A stretch of DNA of 64,000 bases, taken from contig OZ038438.1 in assembly GCA_964036275.1 (NCBI GenBank), positions 9,554,978-9,618,977 on the forward strand. The letters run 5' to 3'. Every line of letters starts with the position of its first letter. Position 1 is the stretch's first letter. Origin of the DNA: Litoditis marina. Taxonomy: Eukaryota; Nematoda; Chromadorea; Rhabditida; Rhabditidae. A program made the position numbers and the translations under genes. Shown piece by piece: positions 13,201-27,234 of this stretch. The notes under the pieces are model-generated. The model was given only the letters and a program-made list of their open reading frames with translations. It was not told the DNA's origin and made no database searches.

Positions 13201-16200
13201 CACGGTCCTCACGATCAAATCTAAAACAAAACAATTGTTAGTCCTTCCCCGAGAAGTTTACGGTACAATTTAATTTCTGATGTGTTTCATCGATGACGAA
13301 ATCTCTTCTTTTTCTGAATCCTTTTCGAATCTTTTTCGAGCTACTTTCTGGTAACGTAGTATCTCGGCATGCAAGTTACAAATTTGTGTACGACATTTCA
13401 CACAACTATTTTGAAAATAACCAGAAAACGGAATGTTCTCCGTGAGGTGAATGTGAAGAATGTGACTAACTTGGCGTTGGGAAATATTTCGCCAGTCAAT
13501 TCGTCGATTCTGAATAAACGGGAGCCCTGGGAGCCAGGCACATCGAGAATACGGTAGTGAATCTGAATCACAAACAGATAAAAAATCTCTGTTTTCCGTT
13601 CTCCAACATTTTTCCGCAATTTAACGGTTCGTCGCGACTTTTCAAAAAAATGTTCGTAGTTCGGTAACTACGGGAAACATAACAGGATAAATTAAAAACA
13701 AACTTCCAGTTGGACCGTGAAGGGACATTTGAATGGTTTGTGGTCTTTCTTGTTAACAAATGCGTTCATACATTTTTCGACAAATGTGCTACTCTTTTTA
13801 GGATACGCACCTCGTTCTGAGGACCAGCTGAGTCCAAATCCACCGCTTTCACAGTTGTAATGGGCTTCAATCCGTTCCTGAAAAACATATCGGGGTTACT
13901 GTATACAGATGTAAGTCGCTGAAGTTTGATTGTTCCCGGAACAGTCCAAGAATCCTTTGTAGAGTCTCTTTGTTCTCTGAAATAAGTTCGTTTGCGGTTT
14001 GGATCTAGATCTTGTCAGCTGTGCAAGCTCATTTCATAGTTAAAAAATACACGTTCAGAATCCACGCAGAAGCAGATCAAATTACAACGTAGTCATCCCA
14101 CTTCAACTTGTAGGCTGATACGGGATTACATAACAGTTTTAAGCTAACAAAAATCACACAGACCAAACTATAAACACAGCAGAACAAAAGCAGTGACGGT
14201 GTCTTACTGCTTTGAATCAAGCCGTATAGTTGTACTCTGAGATGACAATAATATTGATAGTAAGATGAGCATTTGTTCTCGGAACCAACTTTTCGTAGTA
14301 CTCGGCGGGGGTCATCTCCTCGTCCACCGTCCCCGTGAACAGGTCGACGGTGAACTGCGGCACCACGTCGTTCACGTCTTCCACCAGCACCACGAACGAG
14401 CGGGACGAGGACACTTGCGAATTCATATCCTGCAGGTTATCCTTGTTCTTTATCTTTCTAATTCTATCACTCTTCATCCTCTCTCTCTCTCTCCCTCTCT
14501 CTCTCTCTCGCTCTCTGTCTCGCTCTTTATCTTCTTTTCTCTCTTTCCTTTTCTCCCGCTCCCCCTCCACTCTCTCTCCCACCCTCTCCGCCCTCTACCC
14601 CCGTACCGTGGCAGTGAGCATGAGTGTGTAGTTGTGAGCTTGTTCGTAGTCTAGTGCCTCCATAATAGCTACTTCCACCCATTCTCTCCCATCCTCTACT
14701 TTGTTGAACTGCCGGAACTTCACATCGGCTTTCGATGTCCGTATGGCGCCGCCCGAGCTTAGTCTGAAACATTTCTATTTAGCTCCAAGTTCATCTACCT
14801 TCAATTTGATAATATTTAATTGCCATTATTTGAAATTATTCCTTTTCTTGTATAAAATGACACATAAAATGGAAGATTCACAATATTATTATTTGTATCT
14901 TATATTATTTGTATTGTATCTTATTGGCGATTGTAATGAAAATTCAAACATTCTCCAAAAACTAGTTGAGTGAAGTGTTGATGTTCCTCTCTGTTTTTCC
15001 ATGCCCATGGACATATTTGTTGCATAAATTCTCCAAAATGAACCCACTTGTAAACGAGGGAACTTTTCGATCCATCTCCCGCCAGCGCATAGCATTTCAG
15101 CAGAACTTTGTTCATCTGAACAAATCATGAGATTTACATAGATTCACACACATCGAAAGTTATTTGTTCTTGAATCTAAAAATTTTCTCGAGATAAAGTT
15201 TTGTGCTGTGTTGCATTTGAAGAGCTTGTAATATGAGAACAATTGAGTGGAATTTTAGCGAAGCTTAAAAATTGGCCACCAGATTTCACAGTATTCACAA
15301 GGATATCCCACAATGAAGAGAGCCCTTTTCCCTTACTCTCATGGAATGAAATAATGAACTTTCGCTGTCGTACCTGGGCGTTTTCCACGACAGTGACCAG
15401 ATCGCGACAGTCGGGGGAAGTCTGCCATCGCGGAGCAGATTGTTGCTTTTCGTGAACTTTGATTATCACCTGAATTGAAAGAAATGCAAACGTTTTATGT
15501 TCTAAGACGTATAAAGGAATCAAACAAGTATATTGAAACATATATATATATATAGAAAGTCCATCCAGAAGAAAGTGTAGTCGCGAAACAGCTCACTTGA
15601 ACAGTTGAATTCTGTGCTTCCGGCACCCCATTGTCATTGGCGATTACGTTGAAGATAAACTTGTTCTTCTGAAAGTGAACCTTGTTGGCAAATTCTGAAT
15701 TAATTCAGCTTTGGTCATGTTAAAGTTACTGAAGGTAAACGGGGCAAAAGTGGTGTTTACAGTCTCATTGATAGAAATATTATTTAATGTAAAGGTAAAA
15801 TTCACGATCCAAAACACAGCTGAATCTCATTAGTATTATTGTGCCCGTCCAGCACACGAGGGTTTCGTCTATCGTGTCTTCGGTTCGATTCCACAGAAAC
15901 AATATACGTCACTAACGCACAGAATGAAAACATACGTCGGAGTTGCGTGGAATTTGTCGAACCAATGTTATCTCGCCGGACTTCTCTTTTCGAATCTGAA
16001 AAACAAACGTTCATCTCAATAAAAAACTAACGGCAGAACACTTTAGCTCAAAACTCTATTATAGTGAGTGCCAAATTTATAAATTCCTGTCTCTGGCCGG
16101 GATCGAACCTACGAGCAAAAGTTTCGTAGCAGGGCGCTAACCACTGCGCTATTAGAGCACATCTATCGCCTTTCCGTGGACGACGACTATAGTTCCAAAC

Positions 16201-19200
16201 ACGAGAAACGGGCCAACACACCTCATTATTGTTATAATTATAATTCTTGTGATGTTTTTTGATAGTTCAACGAATCACCTCGAAATAGTCGATGTCGTTC
16301 ATGAAATCCGAGTCGACAGTTGGGTCTGGTTCCAAATGGTAGGTGATGTGGGCGTTGTGCGGCGCGTCAGTGTCGTACGCGAATACCGTCAACACCGAAG
16401 TTCTGAACATTAAGCAATAGTTTATATCTCAATTCTGCGTCACTTCATTGAAAACTACTTTCCAATCACCACATAGTAAAATAAATGTGATAGTTCATAC
16501 AAGCAGAACATGCCTACACGGAGCAGTACCAACTTCCCGGTTTTATTAAGTTAGTTGTTCAACACCAATTGACTATTAACCAACCATCATGTTTATTGAG
16601 AGCTGGCAACTACCATATCGAGTTATAATATCTTTTCTATCTGATTAATTGTTTATTTTTGTTTATTTTATGATGAATTCATTACACAAGTAAAGCGTGT
16701 GAGAATACAAAGTATATTTACTTAAACTCTAGTAATTCAATAATATTTGTTTTTCCAATTCACGTAGAGCGGGCCCACGGTCCGATAACTGAGAATTTCG
16801 AATTTCATACTGTAAGTGTGAGGGCGTGAGACGGAGTATATCTCACCCGATGGTCTCGCTGCGGGAGACGCTCGTCTCGTAGGAGGCTCGATCGAATTGA
16901 GGCGCGTTGTCATTCACGTCGACTACTTCGACGGAGAACTGACAGAAGCCAATCAGAGGTCGATCTCCGCGGTCCGTTGCCTATAAGTCACAGTATTAAT
17001 TATCATGGACAAGCGGGACATTCTAGCAAAGTCTCATGAAAGTGGTTACCTTTCAACTATCTGATCACCATTTGAGCCAAGTTATGGTCACTTAGACTAT
17101 GCTTATTAAACATACAAAGTTGTCAACTATGTGACCAGAATGTGATCAGGTCTTTGGTGAGATTGAGCTCACTACTTGCATGACTTTGTACGGTGCCTAG
17201 TGTTTCTGTGTCATGTTCTCGAACTTCACGCTTTCGTTGATGCTATGATCTCCAATATAGAATGAGGAAACTACCAAGTTCACAGTTTCACGGTCAAGAA
17301 GGACTGATGAGCGTACAAACTCTGAAGATATCTGTCGACTAGTGAGTATGTTTGTTATGAGCCTGTTATATTTCCTAAATCGTGAAACGCGTAAATCACC
17401 GAAATCCTTGGAAGTTCCGTCTAGTTCTTCGCGAGTTACCATGTATAGTGGGTGGTTTAGTGGACGTACCTTGACTGTCACATCTTCCCTCGGTCGTATT
17501 TCTCTGTCGAAAATGACATGGGGAGAGGGGGTGAGAACGCCGGTCAACTTGTCGATGACAAACGGCTTTCGGCTCTCCGACTGAGCATAGTACAAGGAGT
17601 AGACGATTTGTCCGTTGGAAGACGAATCCTCGTCCGTCGCTTCCACCTGAACGTGTCATTATCGTCCACGTCATAATTACTAGTACATATTTGAGTTGCA
17701 TTAATTATAACAAAAATATTTGTTGTCCTGAAGATTTTCGAAGGTGTTTATTTTATGTGCTTGATGAAGTGGTACTCGAAAGGCAAGCCTTAGTCTCAGA
17801 AAACTTGAAGCAGGCACTTTCACCGATAATCAATGGATATTATACATGAAAGTAATAAAAAGCTCACATAACACACTACAGAGTTCTGCAAACATTTACG
17901 CTAATTTCCACAATCTGAAATGTCGTCAACTAGTTTACTAGTTTGCTCAGAACTCTTATAACAAACTACAAAGGTATAAAGTATGGAACAAAAGTAAAAC
18001 CTACCTTGATTATGGTTGGGGCCTCCTTTTTGTAAACTCCTTCGCGTATTTGGGCCATTTCGCTATATTTAGAACAGTCACGGAATTCTGGCTTGTTATT
18101 ATTCACGTCTTGAATACCTGAAAAGGCAGCACACTTCAACATCCTCTTTTTCGTGAGAACAACAATATAGAGGTTCAACCACTGAACGGTTCTGACTTTT
18201 GATCGTACAAGTATTGTACATCATCTATCACGTGTGGTAGAAAGTAATACGCATATTCGGTTGCATATTTGCTCGGTTATCAGTGAAGTCTAAGGAGAGA
18301 TCGGTGGATGAACGAACCGATGAGTACGGTGGCTAGGGCGGTGTGTCTCTCGGAGGCATAGCCGCAACAGGACCCGTCATCCCGAGCCAAGACCGTCAAA
18401 TTGTAGGGAGATGTGCCGTGAAGAAGATCCTCCGCCTGCACCCCACTTCGCAACTTTATCAGACCTGCAACCGGACTCCATGACACAGATAGATGTGAAA
18501 AAAATAAAAAAAGCTCACGTGATTTTATTACCTTTATACATACTTTGTAGTCAATTAGTTCGTTTGAGCGAATCATCAAACACTTGGTAATCTAACACAC
18601 TTTAGTTAAAGGAGACCGGAGAGCAACATGGTTTCTCGTAAAGCTGCTGTATCCTACTTTAGATTGGAAGCGTTGCGTGTCGCGCGGCATTGTCATGTGA
18701 ATTTCAAGTGGACTGATCAAACTAATACACGAGTTATTTGTGCTCTCTGATCTCAATACAGTTAAAAGCAGCCCGAAACAAAACCTGTGCTCAAGTTGTG
18801 TTCCGGTCTCCTTTAAAGGAGACCGGAACACAACTTGAGCTCTTAAAGGAGACCGGAACACAACTTGAGCTCCGAAAAAAAAATTCAAAAAAGAGTGGGC
18901 TAATTTTTTATACAGTTTTGATTTAAGTCGATCAACTCACCCGTATCCTTGTCGATATGAAATAAAGGAGTTTCCTGGGTTTCGCCTCCATTTGCCGTTA
19001 GAAATGAGTATTCAACCTGGTCCCGATCAGGGTCTCGAGCCTAGAATTATCACTGATGTCTGGAGATCAAAAGAGCAACGATCTGAATTTACATCGTAAC
19101 GACACTATCCAAATACTTAATAAAAGGGGTAAGCAACGAAACACACGAGTAAAAGTATAACCTATGATAACCTTTCTGAAACTGCTCCATCTACACTCTC

Positions 19201-22200
19201 TCTCATCTGCTGTCGGACAATTGACTCTATCGTTTGCTGTCTTCGTTGGTGGAATGAGGACAATACCTGTATTTGGACGACGGGCGTACCACCTTGCGCG
19301 TCCTCGGCCACATAGGCAGTGTACTGGGCGGTTGGCAGGAAAGAAGGAGCCTCGTCATTCGTATTCTCGGTTCGAATGTGTACCTTTAACCAACAACTAA
19401 TGGAATACTCGAAACTTGTCTGGATGAACAGTTTCAAAGTACTTTTAAAACTGGACTGAGTCGCGCCTGGTCACCACACCAAAGGATTAACGAGATTCTT
19501 AAGCCCGCCCGCGCCACCTAATGTAGCTCCGTTTAGCTGTCGAACTTTTCGTATTATGTACTTGCAAGTTACGAGCCATTTGTTGGACTCAATATTGATA
19601 GGAATACTTTACCAGGCCCGATAGACTACGAAATGATTGAAAGGTAGATTCACTGACAGTAGCATGACTGCTCAAAGAGGGCGATCCACCATCGGTCGCT
19701 GTCACGTTGAATCGGTAGATGAAGAAACGCTCCTTGTTCTGGTCGGCATCCAATTTGATCTGAACTCATGTTTGTTATTGTGAGGAGAAACGAATCGATA
19801 CACACTGACAAAATACAACTTGCTTGACAGAGCAACAGACAAAAAGGCAGTTCAGTGTATTACCGAATTCCTGTTATCGCTGATTATAATGATTATAAAC
19901 TACAGTATGGAGAGAAAACAATGCATTTTGAAATGTATTTAGGCCACAATCAACAACGTGGAGGAAAATGAAACATACCCTAGCGGAAATGTCCCCATTG
20001 TGATCAATTGTGAAGTTTTGGTTATCAACGGAGTACTTGATCTTCGCGTTCAAACCGGAGTCCTTGTCTTCCGCTTGTACTGAAAATGATGGATTGACAA
20101 AAGCGACGTGGAATTCACGTGGAAAACTACAAAAGCATAACGAGTCAGAGAAATTGACAGTGAGACAAATGTTCATGGTTTTCGAAGGGTTGATGGAGTT
20201 TTGCTGGCAAAACCATGGAGATTATCTCTGTTTGCTTGTTGCTGACCTCGTAGGATGGGTTTTCCCGTGGAAATGTCCTCCTTTACTTGTGCTGTGTAGA
20301 GCGGTCGAGTGAAGATGGGCACATTATCGTTCACATCGGAAATGCGTATTTCGAGTGGAACGGTGCTCTCCTGACCGTCCTCCGAGGCAACTACTGCAAA
20401 GAAATAATATAATATGTTAAATAGATGTGCCACAAAAAAACTGGGACGCGAGTTATAAAAGGACGCGAGTTATATAAAGTGCTGGAAATTCATACGTGAT
20501 GTGGTGAAAATCGCTTTTTCGGCTATAACCCGCACAACAACTGATACAATGGGTTGTGGTGAGCTGTATTACAGATTGAGCAGTAAGAGATTGGGCTATA
20601 GTCAAGTGTTAGTCAACTGCACAGTCAGGTGAAAAACACTGCAGAACTCAGAGACGTGCAATGGAAAAGTACACGATGCCTCATTAGAATGCTAACTTTA
20701 CGTGAATCTTCAATTTACTCCTAGTATAGCACTTCTAACTATGTTTGAATGACCCTCACACCAGATCTGTTTGTATAAAAGTTTAATTTAATTTTCCCTA
20801 TTTCGCTTGTCATCGCCATTTATCTAATTACATTTTCTTCTGATCAGTGCCACCATGCGGTGCCTTGTCACAGATAAATCTTCCAATCTGAGCTCATTTG
20901 CATACTGCGAGCGGCTCGCTTATATGAAACACTTGGTCAAGATAGATGATGGAAAACGAGATTAAGCGAGAGTTATTTGCCTATGATCGAGAAAGATGTA
21001 TACATGTAGCACCTAACATAGTGCTCATGCTTTCTAAGTGCCGTACAATATGATGCTACTGTTTTGCGGGTGACACTTTGGGGAAAATGAAGTTTTTGCG
21101 TGCAATTTCCTCATACATAAATTATTTCCAGACAGCTAGAAACCGAACTTTTCCTTTTAGACATGAATAACAAATTATGTTACAGAACGGCAACTAACAA
21201 TATTCGCATCCAAACAAGTAGTGGCATAAAAAGTGTGGTAGTGGCGTAACATACCACAATCAGAAGTTGCAGAAAAATAAGAAAAACCAGATTCACTTTC
21301 TAAGCTATGGTTGCTTGCCATGATAGTTACACACGCCGTTTTCCAGACGAAGTGTTTTGATAATGCTTTTCATAGAATGCAACAATGTCAAACTATCGGC
21401 GGAAACGTACCGGCTAACTTGTGAAACTTGGACTGAGCCGGGTCGTCATAGTCGAGTAGTCTCTTGAGGTGGACAACTCCACTGGACGGGTCGATCCCGA
21501 ACCAAGAAGAAGGCTCACGATTGCCTGAACAAATTTCTATGGTAAGTTGGCGATGGAAAACAAGTAAAAATATCGAATACACAATTTGGGTATTATAGAA
21601 GGACATTTTAGCTGTGAGCAATGAAGTACTACCCCACGGGGTGGATGTATACTCAGTCAAACTTCGATCACACTATGTGATATTTGCAGCTTACACTGAA
21701 TGTGTGGTCGCTGTACTTGTGCAGGCACAACCTAGTGTCTCGTGACGGTGTCACCTGATGGTTGAAATACTAGTCATCGCAGAAGTGGGAAAAAAACATT
21801 CACGATGTTTTCTAAATATTTGAGTAACTTGTGTGTTATACCTGCCGAGTCGGTCCACAATGCGTATGTCAGTGGTCCCTTCGAGCGGCGATCATCGATA
21901 GGACGAAATCGTTGCGCACGTGCATCAACAACACTGAATAAAACGTTTCATGGCGTGAACAAGAACAGCAAAATGCCAAACTTTGTAATAAAAATCACGA
22001 TCTGAATAAAAAGTAATGTGGTATAAGTTCACACTAGGCTGTTTTCAACGAATGTGATGATGAAAACTGTGCAGTAGTACCTGTAGTCGATAAGGTTGTC
22101 TTCTGGGAGTGATATGCTGTACTCTTGACGGAGAAACTGAGGAGGTCTATCTCCCGCTCTCACTTCAAGAATAGCCACCTCTGAGTCCTAAAAGGCGAGA

Positions 22201-24844
22201 GTGTATAAAGCAGGATGCTGAGAAAAATGAGTACAACCTAACTTTCACTAATAAATTTCACCATTTTCGTTATACTTTCTATATGCTCACGTTGTCCCGT
22301 GAAAACATTTCATTAACAAGTTCAATTACAACGAGAATTTCTTACAGTTTGATTCATTTATTTTAATACTTTGTTCACCTGTTTCGTGCTGTTATCCGTG
22401 GGTGTACGGTCAACGGCTTGCACCAAGACTCGGAATGTCTGGCCAGCCGGATACACTTTGACGGCCGTTCGTACCACCCCGTCCCGATCCAACGTGAACA
22501 TACCAGATGCTGAAGTTGTACCCAAGTATAGGAAGGGGTCAAATTATCGTTGTAGTTTGCCATTGAAACACCCCGTATAGCACACATTTTGAGCGAAAAA
22601 GGACGGAAACGAACAAAACATACGTATAGTACGTGTCAGGCTCACGTGACACGTGTCTCGCAGCGGAATCGAAACCAAAAGGTTTCATATTTATCATTAG
22701 ACAACTGGACATACAGTATGCGACTGCATTCCTTTGCACAACGATTACAATGAGTTTTTGAGTACTTGTGAGACTGACGAGTACGTCGCTATATCGAAAA
22801 AATTGTGTAAAGTATTTTAATGTAGTTATTTCGCAGTCCTTATTATTATCTACAAAGGAGGCGAAATAACGAGAACATTCAAGGGTTCCAAGCAGTTATT
22901 TTTGAAGAAGTGTAGTTCTTACGTTCGGTATTGACAAGTTTGTATTCGATCTGCGAGTCTCCGTCTCCTGCCTCATCCCTCGCTTCGAACTGCAGAAAAA
23001 CAAGTTGAGGAAATTTTTGAATTTGCATGTATGAACCAGTCAACAGTTAGGTACGAATCATCATCCCTGCAGTAGTTTTGTGACATAATTTAAGACCTGA
23101 TAAATTATTTTCTGTCCATTGTTTTTAGGTAAACATCACATCTCATTTTTTCCACTCCTTTCTGGCTCTTTCGTAGCGAGAATGTTAACAAATGAGGCGT
23201 GTCAGAAATGCACATCTTTGTGTTCTGTACCAGAGGGGAATACCTTGTAGATGTGGAATCCGATGGGTCGTTCCAAAGGCACGATGGCTAGGAACGGGGA
23301 CGGCCCATTCACGAATGCCGGCGGTTCGTCCACATCAAGCACTTCTAGTCGAACAGGCACCAGACGAGCTGAAATCATACATATGTACTCATGTATTGAT
23401 GAACTCTTATATACATGTTGTACTTATGATACAATGAATGATCAATTGTTGGGTGCTTGCTGTGTTTTTCAACATTATTATGATTATTGTTTTTCGAGAT
23501 CATGTGCATCAATGATCCTGTCCTTCGACCACGATCCCTGTTATTCCCAAATCTGTCCATTCCCCTTCCATATCCCCATATTTGGCTGCCACGGTGCTCT
23601 CCGAAGCCTCGTTCCCCCCACATGCCTATTCATAGAATGACGCAACTGTTCTGACCTTCTTCCCTAATTAAAGGTCTCCTTCCCAAACACAATAAACCTT
23701 TCGATCAAAAGAATCCCGTCGCTAACAATGAACTGCGATGCGCAGGAATGATTGTTTTCCAGCTGCTTAATTAGCCAATTATCTGCTCCTAAACGCGACG
23801 CATCTGGTACGCGAGCGCTCGTAAACAGGAGGCTACCGAGCCAACACAGTTTTCATTGCTTCCAGCCGAATGGAGGAGGCCTTAATCAGTTTCTATCTCC
23901 CACAGAATAGAAATTACAAATTTAGATATTTTTCAGTTCAAAAATATAATTTACGATTTCCTTTTTCTCGAAAAAAAAGATTCGGTGAACTTAATCTACG
24001 AACAGATGTAGGTAAGCTATGAACTACGCTCGAGTACGAGAATATCCACAAGAAATTTGTATCTTTCAGAAGCTGGACTGAAACTCTTCATACAGTTCTT
24101 GATACAACCTCCTTCGATATGGTTATACCTCATCGCCCACCACTTTCAGAATATATTTTTGTTGGCCAATAGGCGCACCTTGTCGCACATTACGTGCACA
24201 ATACAGGCTTCTTCTTCTACTGCGGTCAGTTGAATGACAACATTAAAATTGGACGTTATAGGCAGCCAACTTGGCACTTTCGTGTTGACCGGAAATAGGG
24301 CTGCGATGGCTCCCTTTGAGTGAATTTCGAGGCAAGGCTCTGATTAACTTTGCATTCTACACTCAATCGAATCGGCTAGAGAAACCCTGGAGAAGCGTCT
24401 CGAGAGATGGCATAATTGGAATAGTTAGACATCTCTTAACGAATTTCATCTAAGCCTGCGAAACGGCGAATGAAAGAAGCATAATAAAACCGCAATCTCA
24501 TTGTGAGAGTTTTCATACCATTTTTTTGCAAATATAGCGAGTTGAGTGAAAACTAATTGCTGTTTTCATACAGTATTTGAAACAAATTCTGTAAATAGTT
24601 TGTGTTTCCGTTTGTCGGATCGTGGGTAGTTCTGTGTGAAATAATGTGGTTCGTCCGCAGGCTAGTGGTAATGGATGGTTCACAGCTAATCTCTTTTTGG
24701 GGAAAAAATGTGGACGCACTACTCATTTGCATAAGCTGACGCGAGGGAAACATTATCGTACTCAACTACTTAGCCTTAGATGCCTAAGATGGGGCTGAGA
24801 GTAGAATGAGAACGAGAGAGAAAAACTATGGAAGAGAGAGAGAG

Positions 24845-24935
<91 letters not shown>

Positions 24936-26246
24936 GAGAGAGTGTGTGTGAGAAAGAGAGAGAGAGAAGGAGGGAAGTCCCTCTACAAATGTTCGGTATC
25001 TGCTCCAAATGTCCAGCTGTAATGGGTTCCATATGTCGTGTGCCAAGTGGTCTTCTCCTTGAATGGAGAACAATACCCTGGTACATCATCAATTTGGTGT
25101 CCACATGGAGATATCCAGAGAGCAATCCACCAACTCACATCAAAATAGGTTAAACAGTAGCATATAAATGGATTATCATACTGCATCATTTTGTGTGCAG
25201 TTTTATAGGCTTCTAACGTTTAATGAAAATACAAGGACACGTTTCTGTAGGTTGATTGGAACACAAAAAGGGGAAGCAAGATGAGGCCCTGGGCATGTTT
25301 CATTCACCGAATCTTGTGAGTACTTTGCGCAGCGTTATTGAAACTGAAGTTTTCATAATTTTGTGCAGTCATATAGTTTTTCTTCAGAGTTCACCGGATG
25401 TCCTGTTCAATCAGCATTTTCAACGAACACACTTCAAGCTGTCCCCTAATGCTGGATTTGCTAGCTATTATGTTTTGGTGGAATGGATTTGACCTGTTAT
25501 GGGTTCATTACGTCAGCTCATTTACAGTGCTTGAGAGGGGATAATCCTCTTTTCATTACCCTATTTCACCCCCTGCCCCCTTAAACAATAGGAAATTGAC
25601 CGTGAATGTGGAGAATGCGAGAATGGTTGAGAGTCTGTAGCAGTATGCCAAACTATAAAGTTACGAGCATATTAATACGTTTCGTTTGGGAATCGCAACT
25701 TTCTCTGCACGAATTACTTAAAAATGAGCAAAACACACTACCGCAAAATGGAAATGAGTCAATTGCCAAGGTATGCTCTGCAAAAATTTACATCTGAACA
25801 GAACAAGATCATACTTCGAACAATGTTTAAAAAACACATTTTCCACTCTTCCTAGCCTAATTATGTAAGAGTCTCTACCCAGATGAGTGTTTTAGCAGCT
25901 AACACAAATTTTTATAGAAAAAGTCGTATCTTCTCCAGAACTCTAGAATATCCCCCCCGATCATCGCAGAACTAGTATCTTCCGGCGGTTACTTTGTAAT
26001 TCTGTAACTGGTTACCCAAGGTAATTATAGGCACGGGCGGATCAAATCACGCTTGAACTGATGTGGTACTACATTGGCAGATAGTATCGTAGGGTAGGAA
26101 AATAGAAGTGGCATTTCACTAAAATGGCTGCAACACGACCACCCAGGAAAACGTTTCATACTTCACAAAATACTCTGTCTTTTACTTCACTTGCTTTGGG
26201 TGTGAAAGAAATTTTATTTTCCCTCTATCTTATTTCTTTCTCCATG

Positions 26247-26292
<46 letters not shown>

Positions 26293-26448
26293 GTTTCCCC
26301 TCTTCCCTCTCTATCTGATCCTCTACTATGTTTGGTGTCATGACTACATGACATATAATCCTACCTTTCACACATGGGAAGCCAATGGACAAGTGCTATT
26401 GAATAACCGAGTAACGAAGAAGAGTTGGTCAGATGAGAGAGAGAGAGG

Positions 26449-26519
<71 letters not shown>

Positions 26520-27135
26520 GCTACGAGAGACATGTTGACCCCTTCACGCCAACCGTATTTTCTATTAATCCGCTAAGCGGCTGGCTGCCATTGCTTGGGT
26601 CAAGTGTTTTCTCGATTGAGTGGGTTTCGGTTCGGCAAAAAGACCAGATGATATGAGGTTTCGGTTACACTTCTTCGCCTCGATTCACCCAAAAACAACC
26701 ATGTTGTGACCCCAGGGAACAACCATGTTGTGACCCCAGCCTCGATTCACCCAAAAACAACCATGTTGTGACCCTCTCATTATTTCTTATTCTCACTCTT
26801 TCTCTTTCTCTTTTTCTCTCTCTTTTTTTGCCTTACCCTCTACGTAGTGATCTACTCCAAACATACTTTCTGTCACTGTTCTGTGATCAATTCGGGAAAC
26901 ATGCCTTCACTCGGTCGTCTTTTCACCTATGCGTGCCGAACGTATCTTGTCTTTCTGGAGCATTCTAATATTGTCGGAACATGTTATGCAAATGCACCTG
27001 GCAGGTAAAAGGGCTTTGTTAGGGAAGCTGGTAATTAGAGGAATAGCATGGTTGAGAGCGCTACAGAGGTAGAAGCAGAATAGACTATTGAGAGAGACAG
27101 TGAGAGGGGGGAGAGAGAGAATGAGAGAAAGAGAG

Positions 27136-27166
<31 letters not shown>

Positions 27167-27203
27167 GAGAGAAAGAGAGAGAAAGAGAGAGAAAGAGAGA
27201 AAA

Positions 27204-27234
<31 letters not shown>

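Noticed and set aside
14217..14582. 121-codon minus ORF rich in Arg/Glu/Lys
   Set aside because: It includes the real exon 14290-14429, but the rest is the translated TC/GA intron and, on the other side, intron sequence beyond the donor.
16060..16165. Functional tRNA gene
   Set aside because: Boxes A and B are present but the acceptor stem does not pair and the anticodon arm is degenerate. It has a SINE tail and sister copies.
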